Source of the DNA: Spirosoma rhododendri
GTDB lineage: Bacteria > Bacteroidota > Bacteroidia > Cytophagales > Spirosomataceae
DNA: 64,000 nucleotides
Reading direction: 5' to 3'
Assembly: GCF_012849055.1 (NCBI RefSeq)
Contig: NZ_CP051677.1
Span: 3,363,001 to 3,427,000 of the forward strand
The notes under the pieces are model-generated. The model was given only the letters and a program-made list of their open reading frames with translations, did not search any database and had not been told where the DNA came from. Both the position numbers and the translations under genes were made by a program. Positions 33,753-41,575 of this stretch are shown in pieces. Every line of letters begins with the position of its first letter. Within the stretch, counting starts at the first letter, position 1.

Positions 33753-33903
33753 GAGTTCGATCTGAGTTTTAAAGTTGTAGGGGTTTTAACGTTGTAGAGT
33801 TGGATAGTTATAGCGTTGTAAAGTTGCTACCGTCGGTGTGACTTGCGCCAGCCCATCATGCGGAGCCAACTTTATGACGCTGCGACTCTACAACTGTAGA
33901 ACT
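33753..33903. repeat. Imperfect inverted repeat between etfB and etfA
   Basis: The segment from about 33765 (TTTTAAAGTTGTAGG...GTTGTAAAGTTG) is partly the reverse complement of 33872-33907 (CAACTTTATGACGC...ACTCTACAACTG...ACTTTAAA). Matching blocks alternate with short gaps, giving one long imperfect stem-loop inside an operon. Confidence 0.5.
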
Positions 33904-34641
33904 TTAAATAACCTTTGCCTCTGTGTGGAGGAGTTGGATGAGTTTCTCGGCTTCGTCGGCGGGGATCATTTTGACGGCACCGCGTGGAGCAGGTAGTTCG
34001 TAGTGGTTGACTGCCGTAAGTTGATCGTTGGCAACCGGCTCAACTACTTTCAGCGGCTTTGTCCGGGCGGTCATGATGCCGCGCATGTTCGGAATTTTCC
34101 ACTCCGCAATCGGCTCCTGACAACCCAGTACGAGTGGCAGTTTGGCTTCGATTTCTTCCTTACCACCCTCAATTTCACGGGTAATTTTGGCCGTGTCGCC
34201 GTCGATATTCAACACCATAACCGGTGAAATCGACGGTAAACCCAGCATTTCGGCGACGATACCGTGTACCTGCCCACCGTTATAATCGATCGATTCACGA
34301 CCCATCAGAATCAGATCGTACGATGCGTCTTTAGCGACGGCTGCGATTTGCTCGGCCACAAAATAAGCATCGGTCGGCTCGGCGTTGACCCGGACGGCGT
34401 CGTCGGCACCGATCGCCAGACACTTGCGAATGACCGGCTCGGCATCGGCGCCACCCACGTTCAAAACCGTTACGGTGCCGCCCGCCTGTTCCTTCAACTC
34501 GACGGCCCGCGCCAGGGCGTAGTCGTCGTAGGGACCAGTGATGAATGTCACGCCCGCTTTGTTGAGCTTTGTGTTGTTATCGGTAAAGGTGATTTTGGTC
34601 GTCGTGTCGGGTACACTCGTCACGCACACTAGAATCTTCAT
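33904..34641 (-). CDS. etfB: Electron transfer flavoprotein, beta subunit
   Basis: 245 residues, usual length. Family features are KILVCVTSVPDTTTKITF at the N-terminus, NPYDDYALARAVEL-like GPYDDYALARAVELKEQ, AIGADDAVRV and the signature region LILMGRESIDYNGGQVHG followed by AEMLGLP, which lines the AMP-binding site. It forms the ETF heterodimer with EtfA, encoded next on the same strand. Two perfect palindromes lie in the 145 bp upstream, shared with the divergent TPR gene. Confidence 0.95.
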   Translation of the reverse strand: MKILVCVTSVPDTTTKITFTDNNTKLNKAGVTFITGPYDDYALARAVELKEQAGGTVTVLNVGGADAEPVIRKCLAIGADDAVRVNAEPTDAYFVAEQIAAVAKDASYDLILMGRESIDYNGGQVHGIVAEMLGLPSISPVMVLNIDGDTAKITREIEGGKEEIEAKLPLVLGCQEPIAEWKIPNMRGIMTARTKPLKVVEPVANDQLTAVNHYELPAPRGAVKMIPADEAEKLIQLLHTEAKVI

Positions 34642-34720
34642 GCCTGTGAGGTTTTGTTTGATGAGCCGCAGACCACTTATTTCGGCTTTGTAGTAGCCGG
34701 ATATTAGTCGGAAAGCCCGT

Positions 34721-34739
34721 TAATTTAGCGGCTAAATTA
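34721..34739. promoter_or_regulatory. 19-bp palindrome upstream of etfB
   Basis: TAATTTAGC (34721-34729), one central G, then GCTAAATTA (34731-34739): a perfect dyad 80 bp before the etfB start and 48 bp before the divergent TPR gene. It looks like an operator for a dimeric regulator. Confidence 0.45.
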
Positions 34740-34757
34740 CAAACAGTTCTAAAAGAA

Positions 34758-34773
34758 AGTATGCATGCATACT
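34758..34773. promoter_or_regulatory. 16-bp perfect palindrome upstream of the TPR gene
   Basis: AGTATGCATGCATACT reads the same on both strands. It lies 13 bp before the ATG at 34787, followed by a T-run. It may be an operator. Confidence 0.45.
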
Positions 34774-34786
34774 ATTTTTCTTGTGT

Positions 34787-35116
34787 ATGAATAACCAGCG
34801 GATCCAACAATTAATTCGTTTTGTACAGGAAGAACCCGACGAGCCGTTCAATGTTTACGCGCTCGCAATGGAATACTTGGCCGAGGAACCGGCGCAGGCC
34901 CGCGTGTATTTTGACGAGTTGCTGACCCGCTTCCCGGACTATCTGCCGACCTACTATCATGCGGCTGCACTACAGGCCGAATCGGGCGATCGGGACCGGG
35001 CAACTGCGTTGTATGACAAAGGAATTGAGCTGGCCCGGACGCAGCAGAACCAGAAAACCCTGCTGGAGCTATTGCGGGCTCAGCGGGCGTTTGAGGATGA
35101 TGAGGACGAATGGTAA
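34787..35116 (+). CDS. Small tetratricopeptide-repeat protein
   Basis: 109 residues from the ATG at 34787 (a TTG two codons upstream is less likely). Helical pairs in the TPR pattern: FNVYALAMEYLAEEPAQARV, YFDELLTRFPDYLPTYYHAA and ALQAESGDRDRATALYDKGI, then a C-terminal helix and an acidic tail (EDDEDEW). TPRs mediate protein contacts. No partner is evident beyond the divergent etf genes. Its stop is 1 bp from that of the convergent lipoprotein gene. Confidence 0.82.
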   Translation: MNNQRIQQLIRFVQEEPDEPFNVYALAMEYLAEEPAQARVYFDELLTRFPDYLPTYYHAAALQAESGDRDRATALYDKGIELARTQQNQKTLLELLRAQRAFEDDEDEW

Positions 35117-35117
35117 C

Positions 35118-35936
35118 CTACCGACCGCGCCGGCGAGTCGATACGGTCTGCGTCCCCTGCTGTTGCTCGAACAGGAGGGGAACCGATGCCTGTTCGGGAA
35201 TCGTATAGTTGATGGACAGGTAGCGGGCTGCGGTTAGCTTGGGCAGGTACACCAGACCGCGTATGGTTTCGGTTGGTTGCAGAGTCTGCGCGTGCAGTGC
35301 CAGTTCGCGCCAGCGGTAATCTTCGTAATCGAGCCGCTGCATCCGGTTGGCAAAGTTCCCGTAGTTGATCGCCCGTTTCACAGCGATGGCCTGGTAGGCG
35401 ACGTTATGCGAGATACGGTTATTGACGTACTCGCCATACGACCGGCTACGGCTGCTCGATGACACATCGGAAGCAATTGCCGCAACCATCAGCACCGTAT
35501 TGAGAATTTTGGCGCGCTTCAGCCGCTTTTCTTCCACCTTACGCGCCAGATCAACCCGCCCCGACTCGTACGACGGATCGGCTGCCTGTCGGATCAGCGG
35601 CAAACCGTCGTTGGCGGGGTCGGTCAGTGTATCCCGCGCTTCGCCCAGCGCAACAAGCCGGAAATCGGCGGGGTTGACCTCGATGGCGTGATCGGACAGG
35701 TTCTTGATTTCCACGTCCAGCGCTACCAGATCAGCTTCTTCGCGCTCAAACGACGCGACAACGGCCACGCCGTTGTTCTCCGCCCGGGTTACGGGTTTTC
35801 CATCCAGGGTTGTCACGTCGCCCGAAACCGGGCGAAGGCGGTACGTGGTTGTCGTAGTTACCGAAGGCGCGCAGGCCGTCAATAAACTGAGTAAGCCGAC
35901 CAACTGGCACAGACGGAATGTGATGGTGTGTGTCAT
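35118..35936 (-). CDS. Hypothetical lipoprotein
   Basis: 272 residues from the ATG at 35936; an upstream extension to 36008 would spoil the signal peptide. The N-terminus is a lipoprotein signal with lipobox LLTAC (about residue 23). The mature part begins with a Thr-rich tract and has Ig-like beta segments (VALDVEIKNLSDHAIEVNPADFR). A helical basic stretch follows (DLARKVEEKRLKRAKILNTV), then a hydrophobic patch (VLMVAAIASDVSSSSRSRS), and last a region with ETIRGLVYLPKL and YLSINYTIPEQ. Such proteins occur widely in Cytophagales without known function. Confidence 0.7.
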   Translation of the reverse strand: MTHTITFRLCQLVGLLSLLTACAPSVTTTTTYRLRPVSGDVTTLDGKPVTRAENNGVAVVASFEREEADLVALDVEIKNLSDHAIEVNPADFRLVALGEARDTLTDPANDGLPLIRQAADPSYESGRVDLARKVEEKRLKRAKILNTVLMVAAIASDVSSSSRSRSYGEYVNNRISHNVAYQAIAVKRAINYGNFANRMQRLDYEDYRWRELALHAQTLQPTETIRGLVYLPKLTAARYLSINYTIPEQASVPLLFEQQQGTQTVSTRRRGR

Positions 35937-36121
35937 AACCAAGGATAAACGACCGGAGGACGTAGATTGTAAATGTACGGGAATGGTTGTTAACGTGCTA
36001 TGAGCCAATGAATAAACTGCGGTCGATTCGTACTCATGGATGAAATTTACTTAGAATGACGGTGGAATGGTTACATTGGTAACAAAATTGATGCTGAATC
36101 CGTGTCTATCGCTTCGTACTT

Positions 36122-37120
36122 ATGAGAAAACATTTCCTTCCGCTACTGTTCCTGACGGGTACCGCTACGTTCGTTCAGGCGCAAAGTCAGATTGTGACGC
36201 CTGATAATCAGGTCGTCAGTATCCAGTCCGTCAGTGGCAACGTCAACCTGTTTATCGGGCAAAGTACCAGTGCCGTGATAGGGGGGACGTACAATACGTT
36301 TGTGGGTAGCCAGTCGGGGCAGGGTAATACGTCAGGGTCGTATAATACGTACCTGGGGTACAAAGCCGGGGCACCCAACACGGTTGGTAGTCACAATACG
36401 TTTGTGGGCTACGAAGCCGGTAAACTCAACACCGACGGTAGCGACAACGTGTTTATCGGTTTCAACGCGGGCAGCGGTAGTCAGCGGGGTAGTCGCAACC
36501 TGATTATCGGTCCTAACGCTGGTTTCGACGCGATTGGTGGGGGCGATAATACGCTCATCGGCTCAAACGCTATCGGTGTTGGCGCAGGTCTGTCGAACGC
36601 GACCGCGATTGGGGCCAACGCCCGGGTGCTAAGCAGTAACGCGATGGTGCTGGGCAACAACGTCAACGTCGGCATTGGTACGTCGGCCCCACAGAACCGG
36701 CTCGAACTGACGGCGGGTGTGGATGGTAGCAGCGGTTTGCGTCTGACGAATATGACGGCTCAATCGACCGCATCGGCAGGTACGGCGGGTAAGTTTCTGA
36801 CGGTCAGCGATAAGGGCGACGTATTGCTAGGTAGCCAACTGTCAGCCGTCGCGACGCGCGTACAACCCGCCAGCGAGAACCAGTGGGCCGACTATGTGTT
36901 TGCACCAACCTATCAGCCGCAGCCGTTGGCCGAAGTCGAGCAGTTTGTCAAGAAAAACCGACACCTGCCCGGCATCCCCAGCGCCAGCCAAATGGTGAAA
37001 GAAGGCACTGATTTGATGACACTACTGGCAACGCTGGTGCAAAAGAACGAAGAGCTGACGCTTCACCTGATTGAGCAACAGAAGCGCATCGAGCAGTTGG
37101 AGAAGAAGATTAAAGAGTAG
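36122..37120 (+). CDS. Repeat protein with tail-fibre/adhesin-like head and coiled-coil end
   Basis: 332 residues with a signal peptide (FLPLLFLTGTATFVQAQ). Residues about 50-190 are tandem ~20-residue beta-solenoid repeats (GGTYNTFVGSQSGQGNTSGS, YNTYLGYKAGAPNTVGS, HNTFVGYEAGKLNTDGS, DNVFIGFNAGSGSQRGS), as in trimeric autotransporter heads and phage fibres. The C-terminus (LAEVEQFVKKNRHLPGIPSA) resembles the conserved end found after S74-like chaperone domains in Bacteroidota, then closes with a coiled coil (LVQKNEELTLHLIEQQKRIE). A trimeric surface fibre is the likely form. The S74 catalytic residues were not found. Confidence 0.78.
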   Translation: MRKHFLPLLFLTGTATFVQAQSQIVTPDNQVVSIQSVSGNVNLFIGQSTSAVIGGTYNTFVGSQSGQGNTSGSYNTYLGYKAGAPNTVGSHNTFVGYEAGKLNTDGSDNVFIGFNAGSGSQRGSRNLIIGPNAGFDAIGGGDNTLIGSNAIGVGAGLSNATAIGANARVLSSNAMVLGNNVNVGIGTSAPQNRLELTAGVDGSSGLRLTNMTAQSTASAGTAGKFLTVSDKGDVLLGSQLSAVATRVQPASENQWADYVFAPTYQPQPLAEVEQFVKKNRHLPGIPSASQMVKEGTDLMTLLATLVQKNEELTLHLIEQQKRIEQLEKKIKE

Positions 37121-37124
37121 AGAA

Positions 37125-37208
37125 TAAAGAGTGAAAGAGCGAACGAATGAAAGAGCGATTGCCATCCGGTATCATCGCTCTTTCATTCGTTCGCTCTTTC
37201 ACTCTTTA
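37125..37208. terminator. Perfect 34-35 bp hairpin between convergent genes
   Basis: Arm 37125-37158 (TAAAGAGTGAAAGAGCGAAC...) is an exact reverse complement of 37175-37208, and one more T-A pair extends it. The loop is about 14 nt. The arm itself contains a repeated GAAAGAGCGA word. It overlaps the transporter stop codon and should end both convergent transcripts. Confidence 0.8.
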
Positions 37209-38408
37209 AAACGCCCGTATCGCCAGCCAGACGTTCCATAAGCCTAGCACCGCCGTGACCAGTACGACCAAACCCATGCTTAGATTCTGCGTTAGCGTGT
37301 TGCAGTATTGGCCTAGCAATGTCCGGTTGTTGACGGCGATGAACAGAAAAACGGTGACGAAGGGAAGCAGTATGCCGTTGATGGCCTGCACGGCCAGGAT
37401 GACGGGGATCGGCGTTACGTTCAATAAGCCAAATGTTAGCCCTGTTGCCATGACGATGAGCCAGATAGCCCGGTAAGCCACGCCATTTTTCGGGACGCCC
37501 AGCAAGCTGTTGGCCGTAACGGAAGCCGCTAGTGGCGCTGTCAGTGAGGAGGCAAATCCGGCCGCGAAGAGCCCGAACGCGAACAACGAACCGGCCCACG
37601 GACCAATGCGGTCGGCCAGTACCTGCGCCATGTGCGGATAGGAAAAGTCGGTGGGAATAAGCAGTCCGGCCAGCAGCAGCACAACCGAAATAATGCCGCC
37701 GAGGATTACCGCCACCCAGATACCTAACCGCATTTCACTCAGCGACTGCCCACTCGCCGAATCGGTTGGGACAATGCTGGAGCCAAAAAACAGGTTGTAT
37801 GGCACGATCGTCGTCCCGATCAGGCCATTGATGAGCAACAGCGACCCCGTGGGAATCGCCGGTGTAATGAGCGCTTTCGTTAGGGCAGCCGGTGTGACGG
37901 GCGTGCCGAAGGCGACGTAAACGAACGCGCCCCCCATCGCAAAGACGACCAGCCCCAGCATATTCGCCAGTCCCTGCGTCGACCCGATCCAGAGAAGAAC
38001 AATACAGACCGCACCGACGGCCAGGGTGATTACCGGTGCTGATACTCCTGTCAACAGCACTAATCCCGAGACGGCACCCAGAATATTACCGGCCTGATAA
38101 GCTGCGCAGCCCAGAAAAATAGCGCCGAACAGAGCCCACGCTATGCGCCGACCTCGTGCGCCCGTGTATGTTTGCGTTATAACCTGCCCCAGATCGGAGC
38201 CGGTAGCAATGGTCAGACGGGCAGCGGCTTCCTGGAGCCAGACGGTGCCGAGCGTCGCGAAGGTCAGCACCCAAAGCAGTTGAAGGCCGTACTGCGATCC
38301 GGCGATGGCGCAGGCCGTTACCGAACCCGGTCCGATGAAGGCGGCTGAAATAACCGACCAGAACAGAATACTACCCAGACCCGAGCGAAAGGAAACGTTT
38401 TTTGGCAT
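37206..38408 (-). CDS. NRAMP-like divalent metal transporter with altered metal-site motifs
   Basis: 400 residues from the ATG at 38408 (a GTG 39 bp upstream is possible). About 11 membrane helices of the NRAMP/APC fold. The TM1 motif, canonically DPGN, reads AAFIGPGSVTAC, so the metal-binding Asp and Asn are Gly and Ser. The TM6 motif, canonically MPHN, reads TIVPYNLFFGSS, with the Met replaced by Val. TM2 has TLGTVWLQEAAARL. NRAMP proteins import Mn2+/Fe2+ with protons; changes at these sites occur in related Mg2+ or Al3+ transporters. The substrate is therefore uncertain. Confidence 0.82.
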   Translation of the reverse strand: MPKNVSFRSGLGSILFWSVISAAFIGPGSVTACAIAGSQYGLQLLWVLTFATLGTVWLQEAAARLTIATGSDLGQVITQTYTGARGRRIAWALFGAIFLGCAAYQAGNILGAVSGLVLLTGVSAPVITLAVGAVCIVLLWIGSTQGLANMLGLVVFAMGGAFVYVAFGTPVTPAALTKALITPAIPTGSLLLINGLIGTTIVPYNLFFGSSIVPTDSASGQSLSEMRLGIWVAVILGGIISVVLLLAGLLIPTDFSYPHMAQVLADRIGPWAGSLFAFGLFAAGFASSLTAPLAASVTANSLLGVPKNGVAYRAIWLIVMATGLTFGLLNVTPIPVILAVQAINGILLPFVTVFLFIAVNNRTLLGQYCNTLTQNLSMGLVVLVTAVLGLWNVWLAIRAF

Positions 38409-38507
38409 AGCGACAGCGAAGGATTCCGCAAAATACGCCGTACGCACACGTTTACAAGCAATCTCGGCGGTTTTCGTATAGGCCGCGGCTGGAGTAACCG
38501 GTCAGCT

Positions 38508-39095
38508 TCACTTCTTCAAAATACCCTTCTCAACATTCTCGTTGAGCAGTTGCTCGGCGTACTGCCAGATCGTGTCGGAGCCGTTTTGAATGACCTTTTT
38601 CTTGGCGTACACGGTGTCGTAGCGCACGTCGAACTCAGCCCATGTACCCCCGTTGTTTGAGGTGTTCTGTAGCAGCGGTTCGAGTCGGTCCATAGCACGG
38701 GCAAATTTGGCTTCGTGCGTTTGCCCCGCTTCAAATTCTTCCCAAACGGCGATCAGTTCACTGGCCTGATCGGCCGGTAGCAGGCCGAAAATCCGGTTGG
38801 CGGCTTCACGCTCTTCAGCGGTATTGTCGTGGCTTTTCTGGGTGTCGTAGATGAACGTGTCGCCCGCGTCTATCTCGACAATGTCGTGGATCAGCAGCAT
38901 CTTGATAACCTTGAGCAGATCAACTGGCTGATTGGCGTGCCCAGCCAGCACGAGGGCCATCAGGGACAAGTGCCAGCTATGCTCAGCGTCGTTCTCGTTG
39001 CGGTTGCTGTTGAACAGTTTCGTCTTGCGGAGAATGTACTTGAGCTTATCTACTTCCTTGATAAATGTTATCTGTTTGAGCAGGTCGTCGGTCAT
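38508..39095 (-). CDS. HD-domain phosphohydrolase of the YfbR type
   Basis: 195 residues from the ATG at 39095; the frame opens 54 bp earlier, but the family begins near MTDDLLKQITFIKEVDKL. HD residues are visible: NDAEHSWHLSLMAL (first His), MLLIHDIVEIDAGDTF (HD pair) and a late Asp near ARAMDRLEPLLQ. Relatives include the 5'-deoxynucleotidase YfbR, which dephosphorylates dNMPs, and human HDDC2. The length matches. It is transcribed alone, downstream of the Crp/Fnr regulator on the same strand (76 bp). Confidence 0.88.
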   Translation of the reverse strand: MTDDLLKQITFIKEVDKLKYILRKTKLFNSNRNENDAEHSWHLSLMALVLAGHANQPVDLLKVIKMLLIHDIVEIDAGDTFIYDTQKSHDNTAEEREAANRIFGLLPADQASELIAVWEEFEAGQTHEAKFARAMDRLEPLLQNTSNNGGTWAEFDVRYDTVYAKKKVIQNGSDTIWQYAEQLLNENVEKGILKK

Positions 39096-39171
39096 GCTAT
39101 TGTCTCGATAATTACGGGACAAAATTGACGCGTGACGATGGGAACGCAATTGCCATTTGGCAAGAAATGCG

Positions 39172-39741
39172 TCAGGCGATGTTCTTTCGGATGCGGCTCA
39201 GCGATGATGGCGTGATGCCCAGGTAGGATGCCAGCATATGGAGCGGAACGCGATTCGCCAGCTTGGGGTAATGGTCCAGAAAATTCAGGTACCGCTGCTG
39301 CGCATCCTGAACGAGCATGTTACTGGTGAACTTCAATTTGTTTTCCAGCACGTACGACGTGATTTTAACGAAGATATCGTCCCAGCCGGGGATGTGTGCC
39401 GACAGCCGGGCGAAGTCTTCTTTGGAAAAAACCAGCAGTGAACAATCTGTGACGGCTTCGATATATTCGGCGGAGGGCATCTCGTCGCGAAAGCTGTTGA
39501 TGTCGACGACGAATCGATTCTCATAGACGAAGTAGCGGGTAAAACTGTCACCCCGCTTGTCGTAGTAGCAGACCCGGAAAACGCCGTCGGTCACGTAGCC
39601 GATTTGGGTAGATATCTTCCCCGCTTCGGCAAAATAAGCTCCCTTTGAAATAGCCTTGGGCGTCACGGTTGCCTGTATCAGCCCCCGCTGCTGCGCGTCG
39701 AGCTGCCCGAATTGACTCAGGTAATCGATGAGTTCGTTCAT
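39172..39741 (-). CDS. Crp/Fnr family transcriptional regulator
   Basis: 189 residues. An N-terminal cyclic-nucleotide-binding-like barrel (about 15-120: ISKGAYFAEAGKISTQIGYV, GVFRVCYYDKRGDSFTRYF) and a C-terminal helix-turn-helix (VPLHMLASYLGITPSSLSRI). The usual Crp cAMP-contact residues and the Fnr iron-sulfur cysteines are absent, as in most small Bacteroidota regulators of this group, so the ligand is unknown. It may control the HD gene downstream. Confidence 0.88.
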   Translation of the reverse strand: MNELIDYLSQFGQLDAQQRGLIQATVTPKAISKGAYFAEAGKISTQIGYVTDGVFRVCYYDKRGDSFTRYFVYENRFVVDINSFRDEMPSAEYIEAVTDCSLLVFSKEDFARLSAHIPGWDDIFVKITSYVLENKLKFTSNMLVQDAQQRYLNFLDHYPKLANRVPLHMLASYLGITPSSLSRIRKNIA

Positions 39742-39770
39742 AGGCTAAAGCTAGTGCGTAAAGCGTGGTG

Positions 39771-39813
39771 ATCGTAGACCTGACAGGTTTCTAAAACCTG
39801 TCAGGTCTACGAT
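39771..39813. repeat. Perfect 20-bp palindromic repeat unit
   Basis: ATCGTAGACCTGACAGGTTT (39771-39790) and its exact complement (39794-39813), loop CTA. This GACCTGACAGGTTT/AAACCTGTCAGGTC unit is one that I recall as dispersed in Bacteroidota genomes (not checked). It lies between the Crp/Fnr start and the next terminator. Confidence 0.65.
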
Positions 39814-39844
39814 CCAGTCGTTTTTCGACCATACTCTGTACAAT

Positions 39845-39888
39845 AAAGCCTGTACGCGCTGGTCAACGACAACAGCGGTACAGGCTTT
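39845..39888 (-). terminator. 11-bp hairpin after the first carboxylesterase gene
   Basis: AAAGCCTGTAC (39845-39855) pairs with GTACAGGCTTT (39878-39888). It lies 26 bp past the carboxylesterase stop on the minus strand and is T-rich on both sides. Confidence 0.65.
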
Positions 39889-39914
39889 TTGAGTATGTGA
39901 AAAGTTGGGCTGGC

Positions 39915-41543
39915 TTACATCGACTTGCCCGTGGCTGCGCTCAGCACGTCTTTATCAGGATGGGGTTTCACCTGACAGTTTCGGTCGAAGAGCATCGTGG
40001 CTCCGCCGTCTTGTGTGTACGTTGGCCAGTTGGGTAGACCCTTATGATTCGGATTGCCGGTGCGGGCGAAGGCGATCCAGGCCCGGCTCATTTTGTCGGC
40101 CAGCGTATGCGCTTCCTGACTGCCGCCCGTCATCTCTTCGCACCGGCTGATATTGTCGAACATAAACGGCATTTCCATGCAGTGCATCGACTTGTACATG
40201 CCATTGTTAACGGGCGAACTCCAGGTAAACAGGTACATATAGACCGGTGCTTTGCCCGAATTTGCTTTCTGATTGGCCTGCTGAATGGCCCCCGCCCGGA
40301 AACCGGTGTCGATGTTGATATAATCGGCGGGAAGGGTCGTTTCGGGGTAATCTTTCTTGACGGCGGCTATGTACGCGTCGGCTTTGTCACCGTAGCGCTG
40401 CTGGGCGATAGTTTTAGCCTGCTCCATGCTCGAAATGCGGTTGGCCGGATTGAACGGGCCGAACTCGGTTTTGGTCGAGCCAACCAGTAGCGGAACCTGC
40501 GTCGACAGGGCGATGGCTGCGGCATCAGCGGGCTGGTACGGCAGGAAACTACCGTCGTGGATGGGGCCCCAGGTGACGCCGAATGCACCCCGGTCGCTGG
40601 CTTTCGCGCTGGCATTCACTTTTTGCAGCGCCTTGCGGCTGGCTGCCAGTAAACGTTCGTAAGGCATCTTTTGCAGTGAGTCGACCTGATTGGGTTGCAG
40701 GTTCAGTTCGCCGAGCAGGGCCGCGCTGACCTGCCGGGCTACGCTGGGCTCCATGAAGCTCGACACGTAACTGCCGCTTTGCACGATGGCTTTCTGGAAC
40801 AGGCCTTTCGCCGAAGGCGCGTTCATCAGGGAGGTCACCTTACCGCCCCCGCCCGACTGGCCGAAGATGGTCACGTTGTTCGGGTCACCACCAAATTGAG
40901 CGATGTTTTGCTTGACCCATTGCAGGGCCGCGACCAGATCCAGCAGGCCCGCGTTCGCCGAATTTTTGTACTTATCACCGTAGGCCGACAGGTCCAGAAA
41001 ACCCAGCACGTTCAGCCGGTGATTGAGCGATACCATTACCACGTCGCCTTTCTTCGCCAGATTCTCGCCGTCGTACGAAGGCAGCTCCATCGAAGAACCC
41101 ATCGCGAAGCCACCACCGTGGAGCCATACCATAACGGGCCGTTTCTTCGCGGAGGTTGCCTGCGGAGTCCAGACGTTCAGGCTCAGGCAGTTTTCGTTGG
41201 TAACGCCCCAGTTGTGCTGGAACGCAAACTCGATGTCGTCGGCACCTGCACCGCTCAGCGCGTCGATGGGGCAGACCGGACCATACACGGTCGACGAGCG
41301 AACGGCAGTCCAGGGCGTGGGTTTTTCGGGGGCCATGAACCGGTCGGCGCGGGCGTAGGGAATGCCTTTGAACGTAGCGGTACCGTTGTGGATGTAGCCG
41401 CGTACCGGACCTGATTCGGTCGAGACGGTAGCAATGCCGGTACCCGCCTGAATGGGCATAGCCGTTTGACCAGCCGTTTGGGCCGTAGCTAGTCCGGAAA
41501 CCATACTTGCTGCCACGAGCAGACTGAGTGTAAAGCGATTCAT
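39915..41543 (-). CDS. Exported type B carboxylesterase (first copy)
   Basis: 542 residues from the ATG at 41543. Signal peptide (LSLLVAASMVSGLATAQ). An alpha/beta hydrolase of the carboxylesterase/lipase type B family: LSLNVWTP, oxyanion segment VWLHGGGFAMGSS, nucleophile Ser230 in TIFGQSGGGGKVT, acid near TEFGPF, and His in SMHCMEMPFMFDN. Cleaves carboxylic esters; substrate unknown. It is the distal gene of a three-esterase minus-strand cluster (32 bp after the next esterase), most likely one transcript. The frame extends upstream to 41696 inside the neighbour, but that extension is not credible. Confidence 0.9.
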   Translation of the reverse strand: MNRFTLSLLVAASMVSGLATAQTAGQTAMPIQAGTGIATVSTESGPVRGYIHNGTATFKGIPYARADRFMAPEKPTPWTAVRSSTVYGPVCPIDALSGAGADDIEFAFQHNWGVTNENCLSLNVWTPQATSAKKRPVMVWLHGGGFAMGSSMELPSYDGENLAKKGDVVMVSLNHRLNVLGFLDLSAYGDKYKNSANAGLLDLVAALQWVKQNIAQFGGDPNNVTIFGQSGGGGKVTSLMNAPSAKGLFQKAIVQSGSYVSSFMEPSVARQVSAALLGELNLQPNQVDSLQKMPYERLLAASRKALQKVNASAKASDRGAFGVTWGPIHDGSFLPYQPADAAAIALSTQVPLLVGSTKTEFGPFNPANRISSMEQAKTIAQQRYGDKADAYIAAVKKDYPETTLPADYINIDTGFRAGAIQQANQKANSGKAPVYMYLFTWSSPVNNGMYKSMHCMEMPFMFDNISRCEEMTGGSQEAHTLADKMSRAWIAFARTGNPNHKGLPNWPTYTQDGGATMLFDRNCQVKPHPDKDVLSAATGKSM

Positions 41544-41575
41544 AAAAACAGGGTTTAGAAACAGGATGTAAATGA

